From Streptomyces sp. SUK 48 (GTDB lineage: Bacteria; Actinomycetota; Actinomycetes; Streptomycetales; Streptomycetaceae): DNA of 64,000 bases. The notes beneath the pieces were generated by a model. That model searched no databases, had not been told where the DNA came from, and was given only the letters and a program-made list of their open reading frames with translations. A program made the translations under genes and the position numbers. Where the stretch lies: the NCBI RefSeq assembly GCF_009650765.1, contig NZ_CP045740.1, positions 4,750,001-4,814,000 on the forward strand, read 5' to 3'. Positions 18,181 to 25,530 of the stretch are shown here, piece after piece. The first letter of the stretch is position 1. The number at the start of each line of letters is the position of its first letter.

Positions 18181-18989
18181 GTCTCTTCTCCCAGTACCTT
18201 CTCGATGAACGCCAACGACTCCCGGGGCGGGAGAGCTTGCGCTCGGATGATCCCATAGCGGATCTCAAGTAGCTGGACTTCCTTGGGATCGCTGATCAGC
18301 CGACTGTAGGTCTGTCCTTCCTCGTGGGCCACCGTCTTGTCGTCCCGGAGCATCAACAGACGGAAGGACCCGCCCATCCCCGCGTGATCCTCTTGGGCGG
18401 TCGGCATCACCTGGATCTCGACGTGCCTCAACTCGGCGATGTGCAGCAGACGTTCCAATTGCTGTCGCAGTACAGCCCGCCCACCGATGGGGCGCCGCAG
18501 GGTCACCTCTTCTTGTACGAAGGTGATCGACGGCCTCGGCGCCCGCTCGAAGACCACCTGTCGTGCCAGGCGAGCGCCGACGAGGCTGTCGATCTCTTCC
18601 TCTGTGTACGACGGGCGCCGGATGTTGTACAGAGCCCTCGCATACTCGGGGGTCTGCAACAGGCCGTGAACATAGCGGTCTGCATAGGCACTCAGCTCGA
18701 CCGACTCGTCCTCCAGTTTCTTCAGGTCCCGGACGCTCTTCGGGTACCGGGCCTTCTCCACGTCCTCCTTCGTCGCGGACAACTTCCCGCCCGCGCCGAC
18801 CGCTTCGTCGGTCGCGTCCAGGAACTCGGGTTTGGGAGCCCGCCGTCCGCGTTCCACGGACGAGACCATCTCCTCGCTGTACCCGATGAGTGCGCCCAAC
18901 TCCCCCTGCTTCAGCCCGGCCGCCTCACGCCACAACCTGATCTGCCGCCCGACCGTCTTGAGTACGGCCGCGGCCTCCTCGTCCTCCAT
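18177..18989 (-). CDS. XRE-family regulator with DUF5753 (Scr1-type) C-terminal domain
   Basis: 270 residues. The N-terminal HTH (GRQIRLWREAAGLKQGELG, then SSVERGRRAPKPEFL) covers about residues 12-65. The DUF5753 region follows: VHGLLQTPEYARAL, EEEIDSLVGARLARQ, then HVEIQVMP and FRLLMLRDD. ATG 18989 is preferred to an upstream in-frame start because GGAGGGTGAGC lies directly before it. It is the upstream member of a coupled pair with the DUF397 gene. GC content here (about 62% in the line at 18601) is visibly lower than in neighbouring genes, hinting at a different history. A second such pair lies at 29341-30580. Confidence 0.9.
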   Translation of the reverse strand: MEDEEAAAVLKTVGRQIRLWREAAGLKQGELGALIGYSEEMVSSVERGRRAPKPEFLDATDEAVGAGGKLSATKEDVEKARYPKSVRDLKKLEDESVELSAYADRYVHGLLQTPEYARALYNIRRPSYTEEEIDSLVGARLARQVVFERAPRPSITFVQEEVTLRRPIGGRAVLRQQLERLLHIAELRHVEIQVMPTAQEDHAGMGGSFRLLMLRDDKTVAHEEGQTYSRLISDPKEVQLLEIRYGIIRAQALPPRESLAFIEKVLGEET

Positions 18990-19277
18990 GCTCACCCTCC
19001 GTGTGTCCCATGTCACGCCCAGGCTAGGGAGAGTCCGCACGCCAGATGGCTGGATCGGAAGAAGTCACCTTCGAGGGGACCACCCCCATTTGACCGGGAC
19101 CTCGGGCTCTGCGACCCGGTGGACAGGGAGGCGGCAGTCGGGGTCGCCTTTTGATGTGGCTCGTGCCGGGACGCGGTGGTCCATGACCCGGTGGGGCGCG
19201 ATCCCAAAGGACCAAAGAACCGGGGAAAGAACCGAACCCGCCCCCACCGCCCCCGTCACTCACTCGGCGGAGTGAAT

Positions 19278-19388
19278 ATGCCGGACGAAACTGGCGCGGC
19301 GGGGCATTTGTGGTGCAGCGTCAGCGATGACAACCCGCAGACATGCATCGGCCCTCGCCGGGACTGGCATCCCAATGCGAGGGCCTGA
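19278..19388 (+). CDS. Possible 36-residue peptide before the HTH gene
   Basis: A short frame beginning MPDETGAAGHLWC and containing a second Cys (PQTCIGP), with GGAG seven bases before the ATG, ends 25 bases upstream of the HTH gene at 19414. I do not recognise the product. The spacing and Shine-Dalgarno are the only support, so this may be an untranslated leader. The rest of the 18990-19413 gap holds no gene I can see. Confidence 0.3.
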   Translation: MPDETGAAGHLWCSVSDDNPQTCIGPRRDWHPNARA

Positions 19389-19413
19389 TCACCAAGGAAG
19401 AAGACCCTTCCCC

Positions 19414-20256
19414 GTGACTGACAAGCAGCGTAACGCGCCCTCGCGCCCCACGTCCCGGCATTCGTCGGGCGTCACCCATGTGAACGAGCCGCATCAGGAC
19501 AACTTCACCGTCGTCGGCAATCACCTGGCTCAGCACCCGGAACTGTCGCTGACGGCGATCGGCCTGGCCACGCACATCCAGTCGTTGCCCGAGGGCACCC
19601 CGATCGGCATCAAGGCGCTGGCGGCGAAGTTCCGCGAGGGCGAGATCCGGATCGCGGCGGCGCTGCGGGAGCTGGAAGAACACGGATACCTCGCGCGTCC
19701 CCGGGAGCGTCTTCAATCGGGACAAGTGAGGACCCGGGCGATCTCGTACAACAAGCCCCGCAGCGCGCTGCGAGCGGCGGCGCCGCCCCTCGCCGATCCT
19801 GAGCCCGGCCCCGGGTCGGCGCCCGCGCCCCCGCCCATCCCCGTGTCCGTACCGGCGTCCGTGCCCGAGCCGCCTCCGGCACCGGATCGGCGCACGCCGG
19901 CGGCCGACCTCCTCGCGGGCCTGCGCGCCCACGACCCACGGCTTCTGCTGGCGGAACGAGACGTGCACAGACTGGTTCCGGCCGTCACCGAATGGCTGGA
20001 GCGTGGCGTGCCGCCGACGGCGATCACCCACCTGCTGACGTCCGGACTGCCCCAGGACCCGATCAAACACCCGGCGGCCCTCCTCTCCCACCGCCTCGCC
20101 ACCCGACTCCCCCCGCACCTCCCCGCCCCACCCCCTCGCGCCGCCATGGCACCCCGCCCGACCCCCCTCCAGACCTGCGACGGCTGCGACCGGGCCTTCC
20201 GCGCACCCGAACCGGGCCGCTGCCGCGACTGCCGTACGTCCGTGGCGGTGGCTTGA
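19414..20256 (+). CDS. Winged-helix HTH protein with Pro-rich linker and C-terminal Cys cluster
   Basis: 280 residues from GTG 19414, after an AAGGAAGAAG stretch. The first 100 residues form a replication-initiator/MarR-like winged helix: LSLTAIGLATHIQSL, GIKALAAKFREGEIRIAAALRELEEHGYL (read in two segments) and an RTRAISYNKP wing. A Pro/Ala-rich linker leads to a helical domain (LLAERDVHRLVPAV) and a C-terminal CDGCDRAF and CRDC zinc-ribbon-like ending. This architecture is frequent in streptomycetes as a helix-turn-helix domain protein; targets are unknown. It stands alone downstream of a 400-base gap. Confidence 0.7.
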   Translation: MTDKQRNAPSRPTSRHSSGVTHVNEPHQDNFTVVGNHLAQHPELSLTAIGLATHIQSLPEGTPIGIKALAAKFREGEIRIAAALRELEEHGYLARPRERLQSGQVRTRAISYNKPRSALRAAAPPLADPEPGPGSAPAPPPIPVSVPASVPEPPPAPDRRTPAADLLAGLRAHDPRLLLAERDVHRLVPAVTEWLERGVPPTAITHLLTSGLPQDPIKHPAALLSHRLATRLPPHLPAPPPRAAMAPRPTPLQTCDGCDRAFRAPEPGRCRDCRTSVAVA

Positions 20257-20329
20257 GGGCGGAAGCGGAACCGACGACGAGCGCCGGGTCACCGTCGTCC
20301 CGCCCTGATCCGGTCCCACCCCGCCGGGC

Positions 20330-21355
20330 TCAATCACCCACCCCCGCCCCCGTCACCACCGGCCTCACCCTCTCCATCAGCAGATCCAGGAACACGTCCG
20401 GGCGCCGGAAGGCGGCGAAGTGGGAGGTGTCCGGGATGAGGGCGAAGTCCTTGAGCGGAGCGGTCAGGTGGTCGTGGAAGTGGCGGGCGGGTCCCGGTGG
20501 GGTCAGGACGTCGCAGGCGCCCTGGAAGAGGAAGACCGGGAGACGGAAGACGGTGCCCTCCGCGTACTCGTCCAGGGACATGGCCTGCGGGCCCAGTCGT
20601 TCGGAGAAGGCCATGGCCTTCAGGTAGGAGCGCAGGTCGCGCAGGGTGTGGAGGGGGGAGAACCAGAGGGAGCGGATGACGACCGTCTTCATGGTGTCGT
20701 AGGTCAGGGGGTCGGTCGTGGTCACCGTCCTGGCGTAGAAGGACCACTCCTCGGCGGACCAGGCCGTGTGGTCCGGGCCCATCGCGGTCAGCCGGGACAG
20801 CTGGCGCCGCTTGCCGGCACGGCGCAGGCGGCCGAGCAGGGCGTCGTACGCGGAGGTGTCCGTGCCGCCCGCGACGATGTTCTGGTCCGTGCCGACGTAC
20901 GCCGAGTAGCGCTCGGGATGGTCGCGGGCCAGGCGCAGCCCGGTGACGGTGCCGAAGCTGTTGGCGAGCAGGACGACCTTCGGCACGCCGAGGCGGGCGC
21001 GGACGTGGTCGGTGACCTCCAGCGCGTCGGCGTGGAGACGGTCGAGGGTCAGCTCGCCCTGTCCGTCCGGACCGGCCGCCGCGAAGGTGCGGCCCGCGCC
21101 GCGCATGTCCCAGCGGACGATCGTGAAGTGCCGCTCCCAGGCGCGGGTGCGCGGGGTGAAGATCGAGTTCGAGGCGCCGGGACCGCCGTGGAGTTCCAGG
21201 AGCACGGGGTTCGACCGGTCCTCGCCCCGGACGGAGACCCACTGGTCGAGGCCGCCGATAGGGACGTACGACGCCTCGTCGACGCCGTTCGGGGTGGTGA
21301 TCCGCAGGGACTTGGCGAGGGCGCGGCGTTTCAGGGCGCGGTGGGTCAGCAGCAT
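20330..21355 (-). CDS. Alpha/beta hydrolase, proline-iminopeptidase-like
   Basis: 341 residues. HGGPGASNS (about residues 56-64) is the oxyanion HGGPG signature of the prolyl aminopeptidase branch. The nucleophile elbow reads ANSFGT (A-N-S-F-G instead of G-x-S-x-G), the acid is in GACDVLTPP and the His in DTSHFAAF. A helical cap region separates the strands. It may cleave small amides, esters or peptides; the substrate is unknown. It is divergent from a TetR gene across 113 bases that contain repeated CGTAAAC motifs, so control by that regulator is likely. Confidence 0.82.
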   Translation of the reverse strand: MLLTHRALKRRALAKSLRITTPNGVDEASYVPIGGLDQWVSVRGEDRSNPVLLELHGGPGASNSIFTPRTRAWERHFTIVRWDMRGAGRTFAAAGPDGQGELTLDRLHADALEVTDHVRARLGVPKVVLLANSFGTVTGLRLARDHPERYSAYVGTDQNIVAGGTDTSAYDALLGRLRRAGKRRQLSRLTAMGPDHTAWSAEEWSFYARTVTTTDPLTYDTMKTVVIRSLWFSPLHTLRDLRSYLKAMAFSERLGPQAMSLDEYAEGTVFRLPVFLFQGACDVLTPPGPARHFHDHLTAPLKDFALIPDTSHFAAFRRPDVFLDLLMERVRPVVTGAGVGD

Positions 21356-21365
21356 GGTGTTCCCC

Positions 21366-21420
21366 CTAAACTGTTTACGCCGTCAGCTGTAAGGCGGCGG
21401 TTTACGGTATATACAGTTGG
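21366..21420. promoter_or_regulatory. AT-rich shared control region of the hydrolase/TetR pair
   Basis: In this very GC-rich DNA the segment holds AACTGTTTAC near 21368 and an inverted, imperfect match (TATATACAGTT) near 21410-21420. On the minus strand CGTAAAC occurs twice in direct orientation. It also contains the only GTATATAC palindrome nearby. These are reasonable half-sites for the divergent TetR protein and promoter elements for both genes. No single perfect operator stands out. Confidence 0.4.
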
Positions 21421-21468
21421 CGGGGTGCCGGTCAAGGGGCCGGTGCCACAGCCGGGTTGGGGGCAGGC

Positions 21469-22224
21469 GTGACCGAGCGGAACGGCGTACGGAACAAGGG
21501 GCAGCAGGACGAGCCACGCGACCCCCGCGCCACCCTCGCCCTGCTCTGGGGCGAGCAGGAGCAGCCCACCCGGGGGCCCAAGCCGAAGCTGACCCCCCGG
21601 CGCATCGCCGCGGCCGCCGCCGAACTGGCCGACCGGGAAGGGCTCGACGCCGTCTCCATGAGCAAGGTCGCCGGCGGGTTCGGGGTGTCGGCGATGGCCC
21701 TGTACCGCTACGTGCCCGGCAAGACCGAACTGGTCGAGCTGATGGTGGAGGAGGTGATGGGGGAGGGGCCCGAGATGCCGGAAGACGCGGACGGGGACTG
21801 GCGGGGCGCCGTACGCGCGTGGACCCGGCAGTGCGCGCAGGTGTACGCCGCCCACCCCTGGCTGCTCACCGCCACCGCCCTGCGCCGCCGCATCCTCGGC
21901 CCCCGGCAGCTGCGCTGGCTGGACGCGGCGCTCGCCGCCCTCGAACCCACCGGCCTCGACGGCGCCCAGCGGCACCGCGTCTTCCTGCTGCTGATCGGGC
22001 TCGTCCGCAACATCGCCCAGCAGCGGGCGGACCACGAGGAGGAGCGGTCGGCCGAGTGGGACCGGCTCGCCGCCGACCTCCTCACCCGGCACACCGCACG
22101 CTTCCCCGCGCTCACCAGAGCCATCGCGGACGGCGCATTTCAGCCGGACGGTATCGATCCGCTCGAATTCGGGCTGGATCGCATTCTCGATGGTGTCGAA
22201 TCGGTCATCGGTGGACGTGAATGA
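21469..22224 (+). CDS. TetR/AcrR-family transcriptional regulator
   Basis: 251 residues from GTG 21469 (an in-frame TTG lies four codons upstream). After an acidic leader the HTH reads LTPRRIAAAAAELADREGL, VSMSKVAGGFGVSAMALYRYV and PGKTELVELM, all TetR-type. The ligand domain ends in a helix (EFGLDRILDGVESVI) matching the TetR_C_11-like group often linked to efflux or hydrolase genes. Divergent from the proline-iminopeptidase-like hydrolase, its probable target. It likely represses both genes until a small ligand binds. Confidence 0.9.
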   Translation: MTERNGVRNKGQQDEPRDPRATLALLWGEQEQPTRGPKPKLTPRRIAAAAAELADREGLDAVSMSKVAGGFGVSAMALYRYVPGKTELVELMVEEVMGEGPEMPEDADGDWRGAVRAWTRQCAQVYAAHPWLLTATALRRRILGPRQLRWLDAALAALEPTGLDGAQRHRVFLLLIGLVRNIAQQRADHEEERSAEWDRLAADLLTRHTARFPALTRAIADGAFQPDGIDPLEFGLDRILDGVESVIGGRE

Positions 22225-22319
22225 CCCGTGTGGGTCGACCTGGCTCGCCGAGGGCCGTCTCCGCGGTCGATTAGAGTGCGGACCGTCGTGCGGGCGGACG
22301 GTGCCTGAGGAGGGTCTGG

Positions 22320-23432
22320 GTGGCGACGACGACCGGTGCCGTCTGGGGCCGTGCCGAGCAGCAGGACTTTCGCAGCAGGGTGCGCGGCACCCTGCTGGGG
22401 GCCGCCGTGGGCGACGCGCTCGGCGGGCCCGTCGACCGGCTCACCCTGGAGGAGATCCGCGCGGCCCACGGGCCCGAGGGCCTGCTCGACCTCACCGCCG
22501 GGCACGGGCGGCGCGGCACCATCACCCACCACACCCAGCTCACCCTGTTCAGCGTGGACGGACTGATCCGCGCCCAGGTGCGCCGCGACACCGGCGCCTG
22601 GCATCCGCCGACCGATCTGCACCGGGCGTATCTGCGCTGGGCCGCCACCCAGCGGGACTGGGGGCCGGACGAGCGCCGCGCGGAGGACGGCTGGCTGGCC
22701 CGCGAGGAGTGGCTGTACGCCCGCCGGGAGCCGAGCAAGTCGCTGCTCATCGGGTTCGGCGACGAGCGCATGGGCACGCTGGACAAGCCCAAGAACCCGG
22801 CCGAACAGGGGCCGGAGGCGGTCGCCCGCTCCGCGCCCTTCGGGCTGCTGGTCGGCTGGGAGCCCCGACTCGTCGTCCAGCTCGCGGTGGAGTGCGCGGC
22901 GCAGACCCACGGCCACCCGGTCGGCTATCTGTCGGCGGGCGCGTACGCCGTGATCGTGCACGGACTCGCCCGCGGGGAGAGCCTGGACGGCGCCGTGCAG
23001 CAGGCCCTCGCCCTGCTCGCGGCCCGCCCCGGCCACCAGCCGGTCTCCGAGGCCCTCCAGCACGCGCTCGGCGCGGTACGGCAGGGCATGCCGAGCCCGG
23101 CACGGGTGGCGGAACTGACCGGCGACGGCCTCGCCGACGGGCTGCTCGCGGCCGCCGTCTACTGCGCACTGGTCGGCGAGGACGTACGGCACGGACTGTG
23201 TCTCGCCGTCAACCAGAGCGGGCCCTCCGCCGCGGCCGGCGCCCTCACCGGCGCGCTCCTGGGCGCCCTCCACGGCGAGACCGCCCTCCCCCCGGCCTGG
23301 CTCGCCGAACTGGAGGGCCGCCCCACCCTCCTCGAACTCGCCGACGACTTCGCCATGGAGATGACCCAGGGCCCCGCCCTGCACGGCCCGGCGGGCTCGG
23401 CCCCGGGCTGGCTGGCCCGGTATCCGAGGTAG
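22320..23432 (+). CDS. ADP-ribosylglycohydrolase-fold protein with degenerate metal sites
   Basis: 370 residues from a GTG. The fold is clear: RGTLLGAAVGDALGGPVD at residues 22-39, EEIRAAHGPEGL, and a C-terminal SAGAYAVIVHGLARG and LLAAAVYCALVG. Active ARH/DraG enzymes bind two Mg ions through a TDDT motif and a C-terminal D-S-D-S/T motif. Here the first reads T-H-H-T (His70/His71) and the second, where NHSGDSDS is usual, reads NQSGPSAA (about residues 298-305). Four Asp positions are thus lost. It is probably a non-hydrolytic binding protein or uses another mechanism. Stop is 25 bases from a convergent gene's stop. Confidence 0.85.
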   Translation: MATTTGAVWGRAEQQDFRSRVRGTLLGAAVGDALGGPVDRLTLEEIRAAHGPEGLLDLTAGHGRRGTITHHTQLTLFSVDGLIRAQVRRDTGAWHPPTDLHRAYLRWAATQRDWGPDERRAEDGWLAREEWLYARREPSKSLLIGFGDERMGTLDKPKNPAEQGPEAVARSAPFGLLVGWEPRLVVQLAVECAAQTHGHPVGYLSAGAYAVIVHGLARGESLDGAVQQALALLAARPGHQPVSEALQHALGAVRQGMPSPARVAELTGDGLADGLLAAAVYCALVGEDVRHGLCLAVNQSGPSAAAGALTGALLGALHGETALPPAWLAELEGRPTLLELADDFAMEMTQGPALHGPAGSAPGWLARYPR

Positions 23433-23457
23433 GGCCTCCCGTCCGGACCCCAGGCCC

Positions 23458-25335
23458 CTACTTCAGGGCGTCGGGGCAGGGCGTGCCCCGGGGCAGCTGG
23501 TAGGGGGCGGCCAGCCGGTAGGTGCCCGCGTGCGGCGCGATCAGCATCGTCCACTTGTCGCCGTTCGCGTCCTCGGGCGTCTCCATGAGGCAGCCGTTGA
23601 CATTGCGGTACTTCTTCTCCGTGCCCGGCGGCGAGGGGATCACCTGCGGGCCCTTCAGGCTCTTGCCGTGGGCGTCGACCACGCTCAGCCAGGGGGAGTA
23701 GGGGATACGGATCAGGATGCGGCCGGCCTTGCGCACGTCCAGGGTCATCTCGCCCTGCTCGGCACGGTCCACCCGCGCGTTCGGCTCGGCCAGCGGCGTC
23801 GGGTCGGTCACCTGGAACAGCTGCCAGTTGGCGTCGCCCCAGATCTGCGTCAGGTACGGCATCCCGCGCCGCAGCAGCTGCCGCTCGCGCTCGCCGCCGT
23901 CCCCGTCCGGGTTGTCCTTGGGCAGCACCACGAAGTGCACGGCCCACCGCTGGAGCCACTCGTGGTAGTTCGCCGAGTTGAGCGTGTCGTCGTAGAAGAG
24001 CGGGTTGCGCTCCATGTCGGCCTGCCGGTTCCAGCCCCGCGCCAGGTTGACGTACGGCGCGAGCGCGGACGCCTCGCGGTGCGAACGCGCCGGTACGACC
24101 TCCACGCGCCCCCGCTCCGCGCCGACCTTCTGCAACTGGTTGACCAGCGGGGCCAGCTCGTGCGCCCAGGACGCGGTCGGGGTCGTGTGCACGATGTCGT
24201 CGACCGACTTGTAGCCGATCCACCCGACGAACCCCAGGAACGCCACCACCGTCGCGTACCACTTCCGCGACTTCGGCACGGTGAACGGCAGCGCCGCGAC
24301 CAGCGTCGCGCCCGCGAACAGCATCGGCAGCCGCGAGATGTTCGAACCGATCTGGGAGCTGACCACCCACACCGCCACCACCATGGCGGTGTAGACGGCC
24401 GCCGTCAGCCGGACCGTGATCCACTGTTTCGGCACCAGGAACAGGCAGAGCAGGCCGTACACCAGCGGCAGGCTCACCGAGCCGATCGTCATCGGCTGGG
24501 TGCCGGAGAAGGGGAAGAGGAAGTACGACGCGGCCACCACCGCCGCGGGAGCGATCCCGAGCGCCCACGCGCCCGGCCGCCGCTTCTGAAGGAACAGCGC
24601 GACCGCGACCAGGCCGACGAACAGCCCGGAGACCGGCGAGGCCATGGTGGAGAGCCCGGCCAGCGGGGCCGCCACCGCCGCCTTCGCCCAGCGTCTGCGC
24701 CGCCAGCGGTACGGCCAGCAGAACACCGCGGCCACCGCGCCGAGCGCGATCATCGTGCCGAGCCCGAAGGTCACCCGGCCCGACATCGCGTTGCACAGCA
24801 GCGCGAAGACCCCGGCCATCGAGGCCCACAGGGGGTTCTTCACGGCCCGGCTGCGGATGAGGATCAGCGTCAGCAGGCCCGCCGAGACGGTCCCGGCGAT
24901 CATCATCGTCGTACGGACGCCGAGGACGGCCATCAGATACGGCGACACCACGCTGTACGACACCGGGTGCATGCCCCCGTACCAGGCGAGGTTGTACGCC
25001 GAGTCCGGGTGCCGGCCGACGAACTCCGCCCAGGCGTCCTGCGCCGCGAGATCGCCGCCGCTGTTCGCGAACGTGAAGAACCAGACGATGTGCAGCACGC
25101 CCGCGAGCACCGTGACCCACAGGACGGGGTGGCGCAGCATGCGGACGCGCAGGGGTTCGAGGGGCGCGAGGAGACGCGCGAGGCGGCTGCCGGGTGCGTC
25201 CGTACGGGTGCGCGCAGGGACGCTTGTACGGCCCTTCGCGCCGGTGTCCGCGTCAGGCGTGGACAGGCGTATTCGTGGGCCGTTTTCCGGACCCGGTCCG
25301 GCGTCGTCGGCGCGTGTCGGCTCCGCAGTGGCCAC
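23458..25335 (-). CDS. Polytopic membrane protein (glycosyltransferase-like or unknown)
   Basis: 625 residues from GTG 25335 (GCCACTGCGGAG follows; upstream in-frame codons read as non-coding). A 60-residue cytoplasmic leader is followed by about a dozen hydrophobic segments, including VLWVTVLAGVLHIVWFF and AGTVSAGLLTLILIRS. The C-terminal 200 residues form a soluble extracytoplasmic domain (EVVPARSHREASALAPY, WGDANWQLFQV, CLMETPEDANG). The pattern is like GT-C membrane glycosyltransferases or their MFS-like relatives in actinobacteria. I see no diagnostic catalytic Asp pair in the first loop, so the function is left open. Confidence 0.65.
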   Translation of the reverse strand: MATAEPTRADDAGPGPENGPRIRLSTPDADTGAKGRTSVPARTRTDAPGSRLARLLAPLEPLRVRMLRHPVLWVTVLAGVLHIVWFFTFANSGGDLAAQDAWAEFVGRHPDSAYNLAWYGGMHPVSYSVVSPYLMAVLGVRTTMMIAGTVSAGLLTLILIRSRAVKNPLWASMAGVFALLCNAMSGRVTFGLGTMIALGAVAAVFCWPYRWRRRRWAKAAVAAPLAGLSTMASPVSGLFVGLVAVALFLQKRRPGAWALGIAPAAVVAASYFLFPFSGTQPMTIGSVSLPLVYGLLCLFLVPKQWITVRLTAAVYTAMVVAVWVVSSQIGSNISRLPMLFAGATLVAALPFTVPKSRKWYATVVAFLGFVGWIGYKSVDDIVHTTPTASWAHELAPLVNQLQKVGAERGRVEVVPARSHREASALAPYVNLARGWNRQADMERNPLFYDDTLNSANYHEWLQRWAVHFVVLPKDNPDGDGGERERQLLRRGMPYLTQIWGDANWQLFQVTDPTPLAEPNARVDRAEQGEMTLDVRKAGRILIRIPYSPWLSVVDAHGKSLKGPQVIPSPPGTEKKYRNVNGCLMETPEDANGDKWTMLIAPHAGTYRLAAPYQLPRGTPCPDALK

Positions 25336-25463
25336 CTGAAGGCACTCCCCGTGTCCCGTCTTCTGTTCTCGGCCGTTTTCTTCGATGTTCCCGGCCGCTT
25401 CCCGTCCAGTTCGCGGCCGTGTCCCGGGAACCGGCGACCTGCCCCGATTCGTGACGCTAGCAC

Positions 25464-25508
25464 GCACCCCGCCACGGGGCTCCCGGGTGGGGCGCCGTGA
25501 CGGGGTGC
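25464..25508 (-). terminator. Stem-loop after the carboxypeptidase gene
   Basis: GCACCCCG (25464-25471) pairs with CGGGGTGC (25501-25508); the loop holds a further short GC stem. It lies just past the stop of the gene at 25531. There is no U-run, so strength is uncertain. Confidence 0.45.
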
Positions 25509-25530
25509 GCGGGGGTGTGCGGGGCGTGCG

